26,762 nt of DNA, from NCBI RefSeq assembly GCF_046546175.1, contig NZ_JBKGYF010000017.1, positions 1-26,762 on the forward strand. The letters run 5' to 3'. The position numbers and the translations under genes were made by a program. Origin of the DNA: Methanohalobium sp046546175. GTDB taxonomy: Archaea > Halobacteriota > Methanosarcinia > Methanosarcinales > Methanosarcinaceae. The notes below the pieces were generated by a model. It saw only the letters and a list, made by a program, of their open reading frames with translations, made no database searches and was not told the DNA's origin. Below are positions 24,550 through 26,762 of the stretch, in pieces. Each line of letters begins with the position of its first letter. Within the stretch, counting starts at the first letter, position 1.

Positions 24550-25047
24550 TTACTGTTTCTTTTTCTGTTTCTGCAGTTTCCTCCGATGAGCGACCAACCC
24601 GCCATCAGTTAGAATTTCGAGAAGGAAATCAGGGAGTTTATTGCCTTTAAAGGTTTTGTTATTTACTTCTATACTCCCTTTTTTAAGGTCGATTTTGACA
24701 ATGTCACCTTCACTACATTCAACATTTGCTTCCATTACCGGAAGTCCGACATTAATGGCGTTGCGGAAGAAAATTCGTGCAAAGGATTTGGCAACCACGC
24801 ATGCAACTCCTGCATGTTTTAACGCCAGAGGTGCCTGTTCTCTCGAGGATCCGCAACCAAAGTTATTTCCTGCTACTATCACATCACCTTTCTGGACTTT
24901 GCTGGAGAATTCAGGGTCTATCCCTTCCATTGCATGGTCTGCAAATACCTGAACATCGGTGGTTCTTAGATACTTACCCGGTATTATGACATCTGTATCT
25001 ACATTGTCACCAAATATCCAGGCTCTGCCTTCGATTATGCTCTCCAC
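24550..25047 (-). CDS. aksE: Homoaconitase (3-isopropylmalate dehydratase-like) small subunit, probably AksE
   Basis: This is an aconitase swivel domain with DNVDTDVIIPGKYL (14-27) and FGCGSSREQAPLAL. In the substrate-recognition loop it has YLRT (26-29). Work on Methanocaldococcus MJ1271 tied the Arg of the YLRT loop (here Arg28) to homoaconitase activity, whereas isopropylmalate isomerase MJ1277 has a different loop. This predicts action on homoaconitate and its longer homologues in 2-oxosuberate, hence coenzyme B, synthesis. The 165 aa are standard. The large subunit is not in the window. Start GTG 25047 is fixed by AGGTGA 4 nt upstream. A run of Lys and Gln forms the C-terminus. LeuD is the alternative. 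Confidence 0.88.
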   Translation of the reverse strand: MESIIEGRAWIFGDNVDTDVIIPGKYLRTTDVQVFADHAMEGIDPEFSSKVQKGDVIVAGNNFGCGSSREQAPLALKHAGVACVVAKSFARIFFRNAINVGLPVMEANVECSEGDIVKIDLKKGSIEVNNKTFKGNKLPDFLLEILTDGGLVAHRRKLQKQKKKQ

Positions 25048-25186
25048 TGTTTCACCTGAAATTTGAAATTTGTTTGCTGGTATTTGTATGTAGTGGTTTG
25101 ATTTTTCAGAATTATTCTAATGATTAGCAAGATATTGTATCTGGTATCTATTATTACCAAAGTTTACTAGTTAATTTCAACCACAA

Positions 25187-25216
25187 CCTTTTTTATTTAT
25201 GCATTATTATGCATAA
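25187..25216 (+). promoter_or_regulatory. TATA box and operator-like palindrome before the DUF5320 gene
   Basis: CCTTTTTTATTTAT (about 25187-25200) is a TATA element. Overlapping its end is a perfect inverted repeat TTATGCAT (25197-25204) and ATGCATAA (25209-25216) with a 4-base spacer, positioned between box A and the expected start point (about 25220-25225). A repressor bound here would block initiation. It lies in the 242-bp divergent gap shared with aksE. Confidence 0.6.
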
Positions 25217-25289
25217 TATGTCCTGTATGGACAATACAAAACTACCCGGTAAAAAAAATAATAATCGAAGAAAAAGGAGGTAATATATC

Positions 25290-25652
25290 ATGCCAGGCGG
25301 AGACAGAACAGGGCCAATAGGGTCTGGACCGTTGACCGGACGTGGAGCAGGATACTGTGCAGGTTTTGATGCACCAGGTTTTGCAAACAATGTTCCAGTT
25401 GGTCGTGGATTGGCCAGGGGACGTGGTTTCGCATTCTATAGAAGAGGAATGGGATTAGGTAGTGCAAGAGGAAATGGATTCGGTTTTAGAAGTAACTCTA
25501 ACCCTACCCCTGGTCCAGGCCAATACGTAGAGAATACTGGTTTTGAGAGAGATGTCGAAACCAGTATAAGGTCACTTGAGCAGGAACAAAGAATGCTTAG
25601 AGAAGAACTGGACAACATAAACAAAAAACTTGGTGAACTAAAATCTAAGTAA
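25290..25652 (+). CDS. DUF5320-type small Gly/Arg-rich protein
   Basis: The protein is 120 aa. The opening MPGGDRTGPIGSGPLTGRGAGYC is the signature of the DUF5320 family of methanogens and anaerobic bacteria. A low-complexity Gly/Arg/Phe region follows (30-80) with repeats like GRGLARGRGF and GMGLGSARGNGF, and a C-terminal coiled coil (about 88-118, SIRSLEQEQRMLREELDNINKKLGELKSK). Relatives are often encoded near NifX/NifB-like iron-molybdenum cofactor or Mrp-type Fe-S proteins; none is here. The ribosome site GGAGGT at about 25276 is the strongest in the window, and the gene has its own operator and terminator, so it is monocistronic and probably highly expressed when derepressed. Function unknown. 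Confidence 0.8.
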   Translation: MPGGDRTGPIGSGPLTGRGAGYCAGFDAPGFANNVPVGRGLARGRGFAFYRRGMGLGSARGNGFGFRSNSNPTPGPGQYVENTGFERDVETSIRSLEQEQRMLREELDNINKKLGELKSK

Positions 25653-25653
25653 T

Positions 25654-25683
25654 AAAAGTGCTTATTTTTCCAAGCACTTTTTT
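25654..25683 (+). terminator. Hairpin-plus-T terminator of the DUF5320 gene
   Basis: AAAAGTGCTT (25654-25663) pairs perfectly with AAGCACTTTT (25672-25681) around an 8-base loop and runs into a T tract, starting 2 nt after the stop codon. Confidence 0.75.
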
Positions 25684-25848
25684 ACTTTTTATATTTTAAT
25701 ATAACGTATACCTTAAAGTTTGTGGTGGAACCTTTTTATTTTTGTATCTATAAAAATGGTAAATTTCGATAAATTGAAATATTATTTAAGATATTGATTA
25801 AACTTTAAATATAATTATCTAATTATAATAATATCACGGGGTACATTT

Positions 25849-26721
25849 TTGACAAATACCAATTTTATGCAAAATCCAGTCTATGAATCCATGAATTAAG
25901 GGGTTTGTTATCATCAAATAGTTTATGATCAAGAAGGTAATCCTGTAGACTACATAATTATTGATATAAATCCTGCGTACGAATCTATCATCGGCTTTAA
26001 AAGGAATGAAATAGCTGGGAAAAGGGCTTCAGAAATTTATGGTTCTGGAAAACTACCTTATCTTCATATCTATGCAAAAGTAGCTAAAACAGGTGAAAAA
26101 ACCTATTTTGAAACTTATTTTCCACCTTTGGATAAACATTTTGTTATAACAGTAATTTCTCCAGAAGAAGGTAAATTTATTACAATTTTAACTGATGTTA
26201 CAGGCCAAAAAAAGATAGATGCTGAGCTAGAAGCAATACATGAAAACACACCAGTAGTTTACATGTTGGTTGATTATGAACGAAGAGTCATTAAAATGAA
26301 CAAGAGTTCAGAGCTATTCGCTGGTGTAGACTCAAAAGATGTGGTGGGTTTAAGGGGTGGTGAAACTCTAAGGTGCTTGCATTCATTGGATGACTCTGAA
26401 GGCTGTGGGTTTGGGCCACATTGCAAAGAATGTACTGTAAGAAAAACTGTTATGGACACATTTGAAACTGGTAACAACTATTACAATGTTGAGGTGAGCT
26501 TGCCTTTTATGGTGGACGGGGATGAAAAGTATCTAACATTTCTTCTCTCAACATCTCTTATAAATATTGATAATCATCCCAATGTGCTCGTAAGTATTCT
26601 AGATATCACTGAACGTAAGAAAGCTCAGGATGACTTAAATAAAGAAAAAGAGTTTTTTGAAACAGTAGCAGAAACTAGCCCCATTTGTATAACAAAAGTG
26701 GGTGAACTACCGCTGAGCTAA
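25849..26721 (+). pseudogene. Broken PAS-domain sensor (histidine-kinase type) gene
   Basis: One frame can be followed from about TTG 25849 (or ATG 25867) to 26721, but a TAA at 25897 interrupts it within what reads as YESMN-stop-GVCYHQIVYDQEGNPVDYIIIDINPAYE, a typical first PAS domain (to about 26210). A second PAS domain (about 26220-26620) contains a Cys cluster RCLHSLDDSEGCGFGPHCKECTVRK. It ends in ITERKKAQDDLNKEKEF, and a third PAS (FFETVAETSPICITKV) begins but is cut at 26701 by an IS right end; the last residues GELPLS come from that end. No kinase domain remains. The product could only start internally at TTG 26128, so function is almost surely lost. Intact relatives are common multi-PAS signal-transduction histidine kinases of Methanosarcinales. 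Confidence 0.8.
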
Positions 26722-26762
26722 AGAACTTGTCCAACAATTCGATAATATTAATTTATTTTATC
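26702..26762 (-). mobile_element. Inverted right end of an IS200/IS605-type element, running out of the window
   Basis: Bases 26702-26724 match the reverse complement of 11070-11092 at 22 of 23 positions (mismatch at 26713), starting exactly at the GTGAAC boundary. The element therefore lies on the minus strand and extends past the window end. Beyond 26724 the sequence diverges from the other copy and becomes AT-rich, so it is either a related but different element or a decayed one. It truncates the PAS gene. Confidence 0.6.

Noticed and set aside
24550..25047. Calling the small dehydratase subunit LeuD of leucine synthesis
   Set aside because: The YLRT loop at 26-29 is the homoaconitase signature among methanogen paralogues, although a phylogeny is needed to be certain.
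25897..25899. Pyrrolysine or other recoding to explain the in-frame stop in the PAS gene
   Set aside because: The codon is TAA, not the TAG used for pyrrolysine, no recoding element is visible and the 3' end of the gene is also lost, so simple decay explains it.
1..26762. CRISPR array, tRNA or rRNA genes, intact transposase
   Set aside because: No regularly spaced repeats, no cloverleaf or rRNA-like GC-rich blocks and no complete TnpA or TnpB were found; only IS ends and remnants.

Overview
The window reads as chromosome of a low-GC, methylotrophic and probably halophilic or marine methanogen of the Methanosarcinaceae. Evidence for this is the archaeal-type alanyl-tRNA synthetase, a euryarchaeal archaellum operon (arlCDE-F-G-H-I-J), a homoaconitase small subunit carrying the YLRT loop of coenzyme B biosynthesis, a DUF5320-type small protein, AT-rich TATA promoters and GGTGA/GAGGT ribosome sites. 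The genus (for example Methanohalobium, Methanosalsum or Methanococcoides) is a guess and was not tested.

Layout. (1) 1-2202: a minus-strand pair, double-cubane-cluster reductase plus its ATP-dependent activase. It is bounded on both sides by structured right ends of IS200/IS605 (tnpB-type) elements; the left one has replaced the last residues of the activase. (2) 2259-10608: a compact plus-strand alpha-glucan (glycogen) operon: a GH57 paralogue with a degraded catalytic site, an intact GH57, a V4R-domain protein, a GH15 glucoamylase, a debranching enzyme, the C-terminal scrap of a probable glycosyltransferase, and a GalT-like uridylyltransferase. The first four genes are joined by 4-nt overlaps or very short gaps. 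(3) 10609-11092: a TnpB C-terminal remnant with its right end. (4) 11182-14809: a two-helix membrane protein, a possible 38-codon gene, and alaS. (5) 14963-22642: a degenerate KaiC-like/receiver-domain protein, a 447-bp AT-rich regulatory gap, and the archaellum motor operon, with no archaellin gene in the window. (6) 22656-25047, minus strand: aksF-like dehydrogenase, a conserved hypothetical and aksE-like homoaconitase small subunit. (7) 25290-25652: a DUF5320 gene with a clear operator-like palindrome and terminator. (8) 25849-26762: a PAS-domain sensor gene broken by an in-frame stop and by an IS end that matches the one at 11092, in inverted orientation.

How the parts work together. The glucan operon has the enzymes to turn stored polyglucose into glucose and maltodextrin (GH57 internal attack, GH133 debranching, GH15 exo-attack). 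GalT-like chemistry may link sugar phosphates to nucleotide sugars. The lost glycosyltransferase would have been the synthetic partner. The archaellum operon supplies the whole cytoplasmic and membrane motor: ArlCDE switch complex, ArlF/G stator, ArlH/I ATPases and ArlJ platform. The upstream KaiC-like/receiver protein is a plausible but unproven partner. The aks genes serve the 2-oxosuberate arm of coenzyme B synthesis.

The best candidates for something new are the catalytically dead GH57 paralogue coupled to a V4R sensor in a glucan operon, the degenerate-KaiC/receiver protein beside the archaellum operon, and a family of orphan tnpB right ends decorating gene borders, two of which have altered host genes.
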